Shown here: positions 27,190 to 36,240 of the stretch, in pieces | Layout of the letters: the number at the start of each line of letters is the position of its first letter | How positions within the stretch are numbered: position 1 is the first letter of the stretch | Source: GCA-002708315 sp963676635 | GTDB lineage: Bacteria > Bacteroidota > Bacteroidia > Bacteroidales > F082 | Reading direction: 5' to 3' | Assembly: GCA_963676635.1 (NCBI GenBank) | Contig: OY781105.1 | Span: forward strand, 3,596,001-3,660,000 | Length of the DNA stretch: 64,000 nucleotides | Position numbers and translations under genes: made by a program | Notes under the pieces: model-generated | Databases searched by the model: none | Seen by the model: only the letters and a program-made list of their open reading frames with translations | Told to the model about the DNA's origin: nothing

Positions 27190-30100
27190 ATGATAAATAA
27201 TTATCCCAACAATAGTGGCTTTCATTCAGAACCTGATATTGATAATTTTGTACATGCTAAAATAGATCCAATGCTTGTACTGCCGCCAAATGAAGGTGTT
27301 ACTGGCGGATTGCCTAATAATCATGGAGGTGCAGTTGGTGAAATACCGGGTGAATTAAACATTTCATCTTTTGGAGCATTTAATTATAAAATACCTATTG
27401 AACTACCTGAAGGAATTGGTAATCTGACTCCTGATCTTGGATTTGTATATAATAGTCAGGCTGGTGATGGAATTATGGGTGATGGCTGGTCACTTAGCGG
27501 ATTGTCAAAAATTTCTAGAGTGCCATATAGTTATTATTATAATACTTTTACTTCTTCTGTAATTATAGATAATGACGACCAGTTAATGCTTGATGGTAAT
27601 TATATGATGAAACAATCTGGTACTGATCAGTATAAACTTGAAGTTGAGGACTTTTCAAAAATTGTTTTAGTAAACCAGTCTGATATTTCTGATGGATTTA
27701 TTGTTTATAAAACAAACGGTTTAAAATATTACTATGGGACAAATGAACAATCGCGATATTATCTACAAACCTGTACATCGCCAATAGCATGGTATGTTAC
27801 GAAGATTGTTGATCCTAATAATAATTATATTGAATTCTATTATATTAATAATAAAACAGAAGGAAGTTTTTATCCTGATTATATACTGTATACGGGTAAT
27901 AGTGATGCAGGAACAGAGCCATTCTACAAAGTGAGTTTCAAATACAAGGAAGGAGGAAGAACAGATTCTCCAAAAAAATACTTTACCGACAATAACAACA
28001 ATATGCTTTATTCACGGGTAACGCAATATTTATCAAAGGTGATTATTACGTATATCCCATATGAAAAAGATATTAAGGAATATCAGGTACTTTATGGGTC
28101 TGAAGGTTTTATACCAAAACAATATGTAACAAGTGTACATTTGTATTTTGATTCTGATGGAACAAGAGCAAGAAATTCATATAATAATACTATTTTTGGT
28201 TGGTTTCATAGTGATTACGAAGTTGAATCAAAAAGAAAAGAATTAGACCTTAGTTATGGAGGAAATGAATATAATGAGTTTTATCAACAAAGTGTCTTAG
28301 CTTGTAATTTTGTTAACAGACAAATAGATAACATGCCTTTATCGGATTTATTACATATTTCGAAAACTGGTTATGATAATAAGTATCATTTAAGGGTTTT
28401 TCTTAATGAGAGTAGATATGGGGCAAGTAACTTTGGTTTGATATTAGGTGATTCTTATGGGAGCACACCATATACATATTCAGGCTTTGAAGAAGCAACT
28501 GAGACTTTTCTTATTTCAACTGGAGATGTTGATGGGAACGGTTTTGATGAAATAATTCGTATTTACAAACAAGGTGCATTAAACAAAATAGGTATAGGAA
28601 ATTTTGATTATGATAATCCCAATAATGGCTATAATGAGGAAACAAAAATAATCGATTATAATTATAGTGAAACAGTAACGCCCAAATTTTTAATTGGTGA
28701 TTTTTCTGGTAATGGATTCGACGACCTATGTGTTATATATTATAATTCAGCTCATGAGGCATATTGTCATTTCTATTTAAGCGATCAAGATGCACCCTTT
28801 AATAATAGAATAACAACTGGTGGCAATAATTTTCAATTTCCTCAAAAAGTACTATTGGGTGATTTTAATGGTAATATGAAAAAAGAAATTGTAGTAATTG
28901 GTAGTGATGAAACTAAACTTCTTAGTCTTAGAGCTGACAATGCTGCAATAAATGTATTTGGATTGGAGGGAATAAATATTGATTATGATTATGATGATGA
29001 TTATGTTGCCGGTGATTTTAACAATGATGGGAAAACAGATATATTAGTATTAACATTAGATAATGAAGATAACTGGACTTTTTATTTTTCATATGGTAAA
29101 GGAAAATTTGTTTCTGAGGATCCAATGACTATTGAAAGTATTGGAAGTGGTGGCGAATCAAGAATATGCACGGATCTAAATGGAGATGGTTATTCTGATT
29201 TGTGTTGGATTAATTATACTGACTCTAATGAGGATCCTAATATTTCAATTAGAGATTATTATAGAGTAGATTTTCTTATTAATCCTGAATATAATGATGT
29301 TAATATTAAAAGAGTTGATTATGGAAAAATTGAGACAATAAATAGAGCAAGCCAAAAACAACAATTTAATTTATGTGTAGGGAATTTTACAGGGAATTCA
29401 CTAGGACAGATACTATCATCCAAGGTTAATTTGATTGAAGAAAGTCCGGGGAGTCATGATTTTATAGCAAATGTTAATCTTACTGCACCAATTAACGATT
29501 CTTATATTAATTGTGTAAATAATATTACTACAGGACTTGGTGTTCAAACAAAAATACATTATTGCCCATTTTCGGCAATACCGTTTTCTTCAAAGAAAAT
29601 AGGTGGTTCTTCCAATAGAAGCATAACGGATTATGACTTCCCTATTAACGATTATAAGGGAATCCTAAATGTTGTAACCTCATATGAGCAGGAGGTTGAA
29701 GAGAGCTTTCCGGCAGTTGGTGAAAATCCTCAATTATTTCGATCTGTAAATTATTCTTATTCTGGAGCTAAATATCATAGGGTTGGTAAAGGATTTCTGG
29801 GATTTGATCATGTTCAGGAAACAAATGAGTTAGACAAAACCATTACAAATCGATATTTCTCCATTGATAACGATTTTTATAATATTGAAAATTATTTGAA
29901 TGAGAAACTTCAATTTGATGGGAAAATGATATCAATACAAGAATATGAATACACCTATAATGTATACGATAATATTCGATATTTCTGTAAACTATCAAGT
30001 AAAATAGAAAAAAAATATGATGCTTCGGGAGTTGCTTCAGGACTTAAAAATATAGTAAAAACTACATATGAAGATTATGACTCATATGGGAACTCTGAAA

Positions 30101-33100
30101 ATATTACAAAGCATTTTACTACTAATGCAGCTGATTTAATATCAAATGATTGGCCAATAACTGAAGCTCATCAAACAGACTATCTTAATATTAATAATTT
30201 CGATATTTATATAGCAGGGCTTCCTGATTATATAACAAAAGATTATTATTCTGAAGAAGATCCTTATGGACACCGGTACCATAAAATTGACAACGTATTT
30301 AATCCTACTACCGGTCAGTTAGAATCAATTACTTATGAACCCGATGACCCAAAAGCTTACACCATTTCTTATATTTATGATGAAGGGCTTGGCACATTTG
30401 GCAATATTACTCAAATGAAGTATTCTGCCAATACGGGAATTGAATCCAGGGTTTGGAGTTATAAATACTATGCAGATGGTCGTTTCATGGAAGAAATGAC
30501 CAATCCCTTAGGGCACATTGAATCATTTGATTATTATGAAGATATTGGGAAAGTAAATACTTCAACTGATGCAAATGGATTTGTTACTTCTTTTGAATAT
30601 GATATTTTTGGGAAGATAAAAAAGGTTACATATCCTGATGGCACATTTTCATTTAATGTTAATAGGTGGTGTGTTAATAATACTTCAACAGAGCATGAAG
30701 ATGCCCCGGAAATTGCAATTTATTACAATTGGAGCCAAAATGCAGGAAACCCTGAAGTCTTAACCTTTTATGACCAGTTTAACAGGGTGGTAAGAACTGT
30801 TAAAAAAGGATTTGATGGTACGAAGATATACCAGGACTCAAAATATTATGGCGATATTGAAATAAAAACGGGCTTAAAGAGCCACGAATCAATTCCATAT
30901 TTTAAACCTTCGGATGTAACATATGAGCCTCCATATACAGCTTTTGATTATAATAAGTTACGACAACTCTCATCGATTACAAATCCTGATGGCTCTTCAA
31001 AATCTATAGTATACAATAATAATATTAAGACCGTGGTAGATTTTGACGGGCAATTAAAAATATACACATATAATGGAGCTGGTTGGTTGACAAAAGTGCT
31101 GGATAATTCTGAGACTTTTGTAAAGAATGTTTATCAGAGTGACGGATTACTTAGTTTTTCAGAAATTAATAATGATATGACAACTCGCGTTCAATATCAA
31201 TATGATGCTTTTGGAAATATTTATATACATAACACTCAAAATAGTGGAATGACTACATATACTCACAATGCTTTTGGCGACTTAGTAAAAGAAGTTGACC
31301 AGGTTAGCACTATTTCATATATAGTTGATAAACTTGGGAGGACTATTGAGGCAAATGCTGTTGTTGAAGATGACCCTGACAAAGGTTATACTTCAGTATG
31401 GAGATACGACACAAAGACTAATGGTATTGGTAAATTGAGTTATAGTGCAAAAGAGCCCAATTCTGGTTATGTACAAGGTATAGTTTATGATTATATTTAC
31501 GATAACCAAGGTAGAGTTATGACTGTAAAACAAAAATTGAATGCTGATGATTTGGCTTTTAATTATGTTTATGATGTTTATGGCAGACTTAAACAAACTT
31601 TTTGGCCTAGCGGGTTAATTACAACAAATAACTATAACGAGTATGGTAAAATGGTTACTATATTGGATAATTATAGCAATGAGCTTTGGAGGGCTAAAAG
31701 TATGAATGCCAGGGAACAATATACTGAATCTGAATTAGGCGCGTCCATTGATTTATCAACAACATTTGATTTAAATAATGGCAATATTACTGATATTATT
31801 GCTAGTAAAATAAGCAATTCACAGAATATTCAATCGTATAACTATCTATGGGATACAAGAGGAAATCTGGAGCACAGAATGGATAATGTAAATAACATTA
31901 CTGAAACTTTTGATTATGATGAATATAACCGATTAACAAATACATATGTTGATAATGTATTGCAATTAAACCACAATTATGAAGCCATTGGAAATATACA
32001 TGAAAAAACAGGGGTAGGTATATATACATATGATTCAGAAAAACCACATGCTGTTACAAAACTGGATGGAATACCTGAATCGATAAACCAATATTATCAG
32101 GGTATTGAGTACACTACTTTTGATAAGGTTTTCCACATATCTGAAAAAGAAACAGCCGGATCAGAAGAAGATATAATCTCTCTGGATTTAGGTTATGGTC
32201 CCAATCATGAAAGGATTTGGCAAAAATTTGCTGATAATACTAATGAAGAATCATTGGAGAAAAGGTTCTTTAACTATGTTTATGAAGAACAAACTAATGA
32301 GAAAGGCGATAAAAAACAATTACACTATTTAAATTCGCCTACAGGAATTTTTGCTATTTTTACCATTACAAATGATGAAGAGTTAACAATGAACTATTTG
32401 CTTAAAGATCATCTTGGTAGTATAAACTATATACTTGATGCAACAGGAAAAGTTGAGCAGCAGCTTAACTATGATGCCTGGGGGCGTCGTCGTGATCCTG
32501 ACACATGGCAATACTACTCTTCATCAACAACCCCTCCCACACCAATGTTCGACAGAGGCTTTACAATGCACGAACACCTTAGTGCTTTTAAGCTTATTAA
32601 TATGAATGGCCGCATGTACGACCCAGTTATGTCACGTTTTCTATCCCCCGATCCAATAATACAGTTTCCCGAAAACAGTCAAAGCTACAACAGCTACAGC
32701 TATGTGCTTAACAATCCTTTGAGGTTTACTGATCCTAGTGGGTTTTTAGCTGAAGGAGACTCAACTGCTAATGGTAAAAATACTAATTGGAGTGAAGCTA
32801 CTGCGAAAGCTCTTAATATTGTTGGTTCATCAGACGATAAGGAAGAAGAAAGTATATCTTCATTTAATACTGATTATACACAAACCGGCAAAACAGAATC
32901 CATTACAGAAGAAAATAGTGTGAGTGATAAAACGAAGGTTGATGAAGGGGGTAGGAGAGTTGGCAAATCGCAAGGTGGTGCTGCATGGGATTTGAATGGC
33001 GATGGTAGGATGACATTAAATGAAAGTTATAATTGGTGGAAAAATGGAGGTGGCACAACTGTCCAGGTACCTCTTAGTTCCTTAGATTTAAGTTCTATTA

Positions 33101-33420
33101 TGCCATCCTCATTTAAAGATGGTGTAGGAGGCGTTGAAACCTTTAATTTGTTATTTAGAGGAAATGCAACAGATGGGTTAGTGCATGGTACTATTTCATT
33201 ACGTTTATATCCCAATAATACAGTAAAAGCATTTGATGGCCCTTATGACTTTGATTATAAACCCTGGTTGACAAATCCAATAAGAAATATTGAGAACTTT
33301 TTTGGAAAAACTTACCATGGAGCAGGTACTCCTTATGAAATAGATTTTACTGGTTCTGGAACAATTAGCCCCAATCCATCAATTACAGATTGGTATATGA
33401 GAACAGGAGGTATAAGATGA
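27190..33420 (+). CDS. SpvB/RHS-repeat polymorphic toxin, main body (5' end removed by IS)
   Basis: 2076 residues in this frame. It has an SpvB-type N-terminal domain (GELNISSFGAFNYKIPIELP, DLGFVYNSQAGDG, GWSLSGLSKISR), FG-GAP/VCBS-like repeats (about 430-690: GDVDGNGFDE, GDFNNDGKTDILVL, DLNGDGYSDLCW), a TcdB-middle-like region, many YD repeats (about 1050-1700) and the RHS core (DHLGSINYILDATGKVEQQL; NGRMYDPVMSRFLSPDP; NPLRFTDPSGF near 1850). The variable tip starts near 1925: an EF-hand-like DLNGDGRMTLNE, then an unfamiliar domain ending HGTISLRL...YDFDY...GKTYHGAGTPYEI. The present ATG at 27190 is partly target duplication; the original start with signal peptide is at 25723. Without it, export is doubtful. 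The lipoprotein at 33417 overlaps its stop (ATGA) and is the likely immunity gene. Confidence 0.88.
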   Translation: MINNYPNNSGFHSEPDIDNFVHAKIDPMLVLPPNEGVTGGLPNNHGGAVGEIPGELNISSFGAFNYKIPIELPEGIGNLTPDLGFVYNSQAGDGIMGDGWSLSGLSKISRVPYSYYYNTFTSSVIIDNDDQLMLDGNYMMKQSGTDQYKLEVEDFSKIVLVNQSDISDGFIVYKTNGLKYYYGTNEQSRYYLQTCTSPIAWYVTKIVDPNNNYIEFYYINNKTEGSFYPDYILYTGNSDAGTEPFYKVSFKYKEGGRTDSPKKYFTDNNNNMLYSRVTQYLSKVIITYIPYEKDIKEYQVLYGSEGFIPKQYVTSVHLYFDSDGTRARNSYNNTIFGWFHSDYEVESKRKELDLSYGGNEYNEFYQQSVLACNFVNRQIDNMPLSDLLHISKTGYDNKYHLRVFLNESRYGASNFGLILGDSYGSTPYTYSGFEEATETFLISTGDVDGNGFDEIIRIYKQGALNKIGIGNFDYDNPNNGYNEETKIIDYNYSETVTPKFLIGDFSGNGFDDLCVIYYNSAHEAYCHFYLSDQDAPFNNRITTGGNNFQFPQKVLLGDFNGNMKKEIVVIGSDETKLLSLRADNAAINVFGLEGINIDYDYDDDYVAGDFNNDGKTDILVLTLDNEDNWTFYFSYGKGKFVSEDPMTIESIGSGGESRICTDLNGDGYSDLCWINYTDSNEDPNISIRDYYRVDFLINPEYNDVNIKRVDYGKIETINRASQKQQFNLCVGNFTGNSLGQILSSKVNLIEESPGSHDFIANVNLTAPINDSYINCVNNITTGLGVQTKIHYCPFSAIPFSSKKIGGSSNRSITDYDFPINDYKGILNVVTSYEQEVEESFPAVGENPQLFRSVNYSYSGAKYHRVGKGFLGFDHVQETNELDKTITNRYFSIDNDFYNIENYLNEKLQFDGKMISIQEYEYTYNVYDNIRYFCKLSSKIEKKYDASGVASGLKNIVKTTYEDYDSYGNSENITKHFTTNAADLISNDWPITEAHQTDYLNINNFDIYIAGLPDYITKDYYSEEDPYGHRYHKIDNVFNPTTGQLESITYEPDDPKAYTISYIYDEGLGTFGNITQMKYSANTGIESRVWSYKYYADGRFMEEMTNPLGHIESFDYYEDIGKVNTSTDANGFVTSFEYDIFGKIKKVTYPDGTFSFNVNRWCVNNTSTEHEDAPEIAIYYNWSQNAGNPEVLTFYDQFNRVVRTVKKGFDGTKIYQDSKYYGDIEIKTGLKSHESIPYFKPSDVTYEPPYTAFDYNKLRQLSSITNPDGSSKSIVYNNNIKTVVDFDGQLKIYTYNGAGWLTKVLDNSETFVKNVYQSDGLLSFSEINNDMTTRVQYQYDAFGNIYIHNTQNSGMTTYTHNAFGDLVKEVDQVSTISYIVDKLGRTIEANAVVEDDPDKGYTSVWRYDTKTNGIGKLSYSAKEPNSGYVQGIVYDYIYDNQGRVMTVKQKLNADDLAFNYVYDVYGRLKQTFWPSGLITTNNYNEYGKMVTILDNYSNELWRAKSMNAREQYTESELGASIDLSTTFDLNNGNITDIIASKISNSQNIQSYNYLWDTRGNLEHRMDNVNNITETFDYDEYNRLTNTYVDNVLQLNHNYEAIGNIHEKTGVGIYTYDSEKPHAVTKLDGIPESINQYYQGIEYTTFDKVFHISEKETAGSEEDIISLDLGYGPNHERIWQKFADNTNEESLEKRFFNYVYEEQTNEKGDKKQLHYLNSPTGIFAIFTITNDEELTMNYLLKDHLGSINYILDATGKVEQQLNYDAWGRRRDPDTWQYYSSSTTPPTPMFDRGFTMHEHLSAFKLINMNGRMYDPVMSRFLSPDPIIQFPENSQSYNSYSYVLNNPLRFTDPSGFLAEGDSTANGKNTNWSEATAKALNIVGSSDDKEEESISSFNTDYTQTGKTESITEENSVSDKTKVDEGGRRVGKSQGGAAWDLNGDGRMTLNESYNWWKNGGGTTVQVPLSSLDLSSIMPSSFKDGVGGVETFNLLFRGNATDGLVHGTISLRLYPNNTVKAFDGPYDFDYKPWLTNPIRNIENFFGKTYHGAGTPYEIDFTGSGTISPNPSITDWYMRTGGIR

Positions 33421-33917
33421 TGAGAAATGCGTTTTTTTTATTAATAATAATGTGCTCTTTCTTCTCCTGCAATCAGGGAAGTTTGTCCAATAAATTAAGT
33501 GGTGGGTATACTTATCATGAAGGCTTAAATGGCTATAGAGATATATTAAAAAATAAAAATGTTGAGAATATAACTATTGATAGGAATTTTGAATATTTAA
33601 AAGAGAATATATATTCGGAGGTTCTTGATTACTGTTATAATGAAGATTTTATACTTGTTAAGCAAAAACCAAATAAAGAATATCACATTAAAGCGTTATT
33701 GTTTGAGCTTGAAGATATTTATTCGAGAAGTAGAAGTGAATTTTTAGCTGACAGCTTAGTTAATAATGATGTTTATTATAAACAAATATTTGGCAATGAG
33801 ATTAATTATTGGATAATAGATAACAAGAATGAAATCTTATTGGGCCCATTTCAAAAGAATGGGTATTTAAATAAAAGAAATGAATTGAAGATACCCCAAG
33901 GATTAGAGTTAAAATAA
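33417..33917 (+). CDS. lipoprotein, probable immunity protein for the main RHS tip
   Basis: 166 residues starting at the ATG of an ATGA overlap with the RHS stop, with a good ribosome-binding site (aggaggt) 6-7 bp upstream. A lipobox FFSC (Cys about 18) gives a membrane-anchored, extracytoplasmic protein, as expected for immunity to a toxin acting outside the cytoplasm. The C-terminal half (YCYNEDFILVKQ, then YWIIDNKNEILLGPF and KRNELKIP) resembles the DUF3997-type family seen next to toxins. Immunity function is inferred from position and overlap. Confidence 0.65.
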   Translation: MMRNAFFLLIIMCSFFSCNQGSLSNKLSGGYTYHEGLNGYRDILKNKNVENITIDRNFEYLKENIYSEVLDYCYNEDFILVKQKPNKEYHIKALLFELEDIYSRSRSEFLADSLVNNDVYYKQIFGNEINYWIIDNKNEILLGPFQKNGYLNKRNELKIPQGLELK

Positions 33918-33924
33918 GATATTA

Positions 33925-33950
33925 AAAAAGCCCGAGCAATCGGGCTTTTT
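33925..33950 (+). terminator. rho-independent terminator
   Basis: AAAAAGCCCGA, a 4-base loop and TCGGGCTTTTT form a strong GC stem ending in a T run, 7 bp after the immunity gene. It probably ends the RHS transcript. A related terminator followed by the same flank occurs at 43496-43519. Confidence 0.85.
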
Positions 33951-34026
33951 GCTTTATAATAATGTTTGCAATTTAGTTTTAGTGATAAACGCATCCAGAA
34001 AAGCGTAAATCATTTTTTGTCGTCAG
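33951..34026 (+). repeat. terminator-flank repeat, copy 1
   Basis: About 77 bp downstream of the terminator (beginning gctttataataatgtttgc and running through gataaacgcatcc and aaaagcgtaaatcattttt to tcgtcag) is nearly identical to 43520-43596. The two copies bracket the orphan cassettes, which suggests that the 3' edge of an RHS locus was duplicated when cassettes were added. Confidence 0.75.
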
Positions 34027-34185
34027 GCTTCATTTTATCAAAATCTTCAATCCGTTTAACGTATCCCCTCTACCAACCACGTCAAAAATATCTTGCATAG
34101 TAGTCATATATTTGCAAACATGGGTGATTCTGTTCTGTGGAAAATGTAGAGAAGAGCTAATTTATTGATTGTATTGTGTTGTTTA

Positions 34186-34359
34186 TTATTTTTCCAGATC
34201 TAGTATTAGATTTTGCGGTAACAAATCTTCTAATTTGGTTGCTTTGTAGTCAAGTATAATATCCAGAACTTTTGTAAGCCACATAAACGTATTTACATTA
34301 TTTTTCTTGCATGTTCCAAATAATGAATAGAACATAGCAGCTCTTTCTGCTCGTATCCA
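34186..34359 (-). pseudogene. IS66 transposase (TnpC) C-terminal remnant
   Basis: On the minus strand the frame reads WIRAERAAMFYSLFGTCKKN and ends QNLILDLEK then stop at 34186. This matches the C-terminal IS66 domain (AERAAxxYSLxxTxKxN ... LPxNL). Only the last 57 or so codons remain. A near copy is at 40852-41025. The surrounding DNA from about 34062 to 34380 is also shared with 40738-41050. Confidence 0.7.
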
Positions 34360-34410
34360 CCCTACTAACCCCGTACTCCAATCATCATCGGCAATTCATA
34401 TTTTCGCCGC

Positions 34411-34560
34411 ATGAGAACAAAAAACAAATACACCAAAGAACAAATGTTCAGTTTGATTCGCAAATGGGAAAACGGAGATCAAACACAAGAAGATTTTTAA
34501 AAAAAACACAACATAGCTAAAAGCACATTCGGTTATTGGCGCAAAAAGAAATTGCGCGGG
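34411..34560 (+). pseudogene. IS66 accessory protein (TnpA) remnant
   Basis: Starts MRTKNKYTKEQMFSLIRKWE, the helix-turn-helix opening of IS66 TnpA, and hits a stop after 29 codons (34498-34500); the following bases still encode a KHN...STFGYWRKK-like stretch. Compared with the copy at 41077 it is degraded. It stands head to head with the TnpC remnant, so the pieces do not form a normal IS66. Confidence 0.65.
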
Positions 34561-34727
34561 CATATTTAATTGAAATCAGTCAATTTGAGGTCAATAATTA
34601 CCAACAAATCACTATCTTTACCACAAAAAGCAATACAGCCATAGAAGCAAAAAAACAAATATCAACTACAGAACACACAGCCAGTAATGTGTTTGCACAA
34701 GGTTTGATTGATCTCTGCATAACACCA

Positions 34728-35627
34728 ATGTTTGACAGAGGTTTTACAATGCACGAACACCTTAGTGCTTTTAAGCTTATCAATATGCCTGTCCGTCCGC
34801 AGTGCAACGGAGGCGGAAATGGGCGCATGTACGACCCAGTTATGTCACGTTTTCTATCCCCCGATCCAATAATACAGTTTCCTGAAAACAGCCAAAGCTA
34901 TAACAGCTACAGCTACGTGCTTAACAATCCTTTGAGGTTTACTGATCCAAGTGGGTTTTTAGCTGAAGGAGACTCAACTGCTAATGGTAAAAATACTAAT
35001 TGGAGTGAAGCTACTGCGAAAGCTCTTAATATTGTTTGTTCATCAGACGATAAGGAAGAAGAAAGTATATCTTCATTTAATACTGATTATACACAAACCG
35101 GAAAAACGGAATCCATCACAGAAGAAAATAGTGTGAGTGATAAAACGAAGGCTGTTGAAGGGGATAGGAGAGTTGGCACAGCTGATGGGGATGATGGAAA
35201 TAATCCTGGGCATGTGATCTCTGTTGCAAATGTTACAGCTGCTTTTGGTCCAGTTGGTGCAATGGGAGATATCGGAGCTGTTGTAGATAGTTATAGAAAC
35301 TCAAAGATGTATTTAACAATAGGGTGGGCAATGGGTTATGGTGCAAGTGGCGGAATGGGATATTCTCAAACAAATACAAAAATGAGTTTGAGTGATTTTT
35401 CAGGCTGGGCCGCAGGTATCAATGGTACTATTCCAGGTACTATACTAAGTGCTGAAGGATATAAGGATATGGTACATGGTGCAGTTAAAGATCATTATGG
35501 TACTAATTTAAATGGATCTGGTGGGAATATTGGCGTAGGAAAAGGTTGGTTTTTATACTTTTCTTATACGATAACTTTTGACCCATCATCCAGAAATTTT
35601 TGGTTACACCCCGCAACAAGAAGATAA
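34728..35627 (+). CDS. orphan RHS C-terminal cassette 1 (core + Gly-rich hydrophobic tip)
   Basis: From MFDRGFTMHEHLSAFKLINM to RRVG (about 34722-35177) this repeats the end of the main RHS gene almost exactly, but has a 10-residue in-frame insertion (PVRPQCNGGG) before NGRMYDP. After RRVG the sequence changes to a new tip rich in Gly, Ala and hydrophobic residues (VTAAFGPVGAMGDIGAVVDS; GWAMGYGASGGMGYSQ). No start codon with a signal peptide or recognisable promoter is present, so it is probably silent by itself and could act only if recombined onto the main gene. The open frame extends upstream to 34536 but only through IS66-remnant sequence from a TTG. Confidence 0.7.
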   Translation: MFDRGFTMHEHLSAFKLINMPVRPQCNGGGNGRMYDPVMSRFLSPDPIIQFPENSQSYNSYSYVLNNPLRFTDPSGFLAEGDSTANGKNTNWSEATAKALNIVCSSDDKEEESISSFNTDYTQTGKTESITEENSVSDKTKAVEGDRRVGTADGDDGNNPGHVISVANVTAAFGPVGAMGDIGAVVDSYRNSKMYLTIGWAMGYGASGGMGYSQTNTKMSLSDFSGWAAGINGTIPGTILSAEGYKDMVHGAVKDHYGTNLNGSGGNIGVGKGWFLYFSYTITFDPSSRNFWLHPATRR

Positions 35628-35638
35628 AATCCAAAATT

Positions 35639-35938
35639 ATGAGCAGTACATTTTATATTTTCTTTATTATAATGATTCCTATTGGTATAGCAGACATTTA
35701 CACTTTACTAAAAAGAAAAGAGATAAACAAATTGATGAAAAGAGAGAATCCCAATTACTCTGGGCATGTTAACAATACATTTGATGTGTTTCGTATATTA
35801 AAAACGGTTAATACATCACGAACCCTAAACAATGTGGAAAGAAAATTTTTAATTAGAGTTTTGATATTAGTAGGGGTTTCATGGTTAAATGGAATTGTTT
35901 GGTTTATGTATTTGATTTTCTTCTGGTATAAGTTCTAA
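35639..35938 (+). CDS. small membrane protein, candidate immunity for cassette 1
   Basis: 99 residues from the ATG at 35639, 11 bp after the cassette stop. Two hydrophobic segments, near residues 3-20 (FYIFFIIMIPIGIADIYTL) and near 77-97 (FLIRVLILVGVSWLNGIVWF), imply a two-pass inner-membrane protein. The frame can be extended to a TTG at 35600, but that would overlap the toxin tip. Position and topology suggest immunity to a membrane-acting tip; no family is recognised. Confidence 0.55.
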   Translation: MSSTFYIFFIIMIPIGIADIYTLLKRKEINKLMKRENPNYSGHVNNTFDVFRILKTVNTSRTLNNVERKFLIRVLILVGVSWLNGIVWFMYLIFFWYKF

Positions 35939-35956
35939 ACAAATAGTTACATCGAT

Positions 35957-35983
35957 AAAGCCTCGGATTACTCAGGGCTTTTT
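35957..35983 (+). terminator. probable terminator after cassette 1
   Basis: AAAGCC...GGGCTTTTT around an imperfect stem (AAGCCtcgGa / actCagGGCTT), 18 bp after the candidate immunity gene. It is weaker than the terminators at 33925 and 43496 but in the same relative place. Confidence 0.5.
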
Positions 35984-36078
35984 CCGTTTAAAATAAATGC
36001 GAACAATAAATTGAATATGTGTATCCACCCTACTAACCCCATACCTCAAACATAATCGGTAATTCATATTTTAGCCGT

Positions 36079-36240
36079 ATGAATACAAGAAACAAATACA
36101 CCAAGTAACAAATGTTCAGTTTGATTCGTAAGTGGGAGAAGGGAGATCAAACACAATAAGTCTATTTAAAAACACAACAAAGCTAAAAGCACATTCAGTT
36201 ATTGGTGTAAAAAGAATTTGCGAGTTGATTTTTAAATGAA
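36079..36240 (+). pseudogene. IS66 TnpA remnant, second copy
   Basis: Begins MNTRNKYTK and stops after nine codons, then continues with recognisable but broken TnpA sequence (QMFSLIRKWEKGDQT-like). It is the most decayed of three copies (34411, 36079, 41077), all lying just upstream of an RHS core segment. The shared DNA starts near 36022 (tatccaccctactaacccc). Confidence 0.6.

Noticed and set aside
34536..34727. Upstream extension of cassette 1 from a TTG codon
   Set aside because: The extension translates IS66-remnant DNA and common flank, not RHS sequence; a real start there is not supported.
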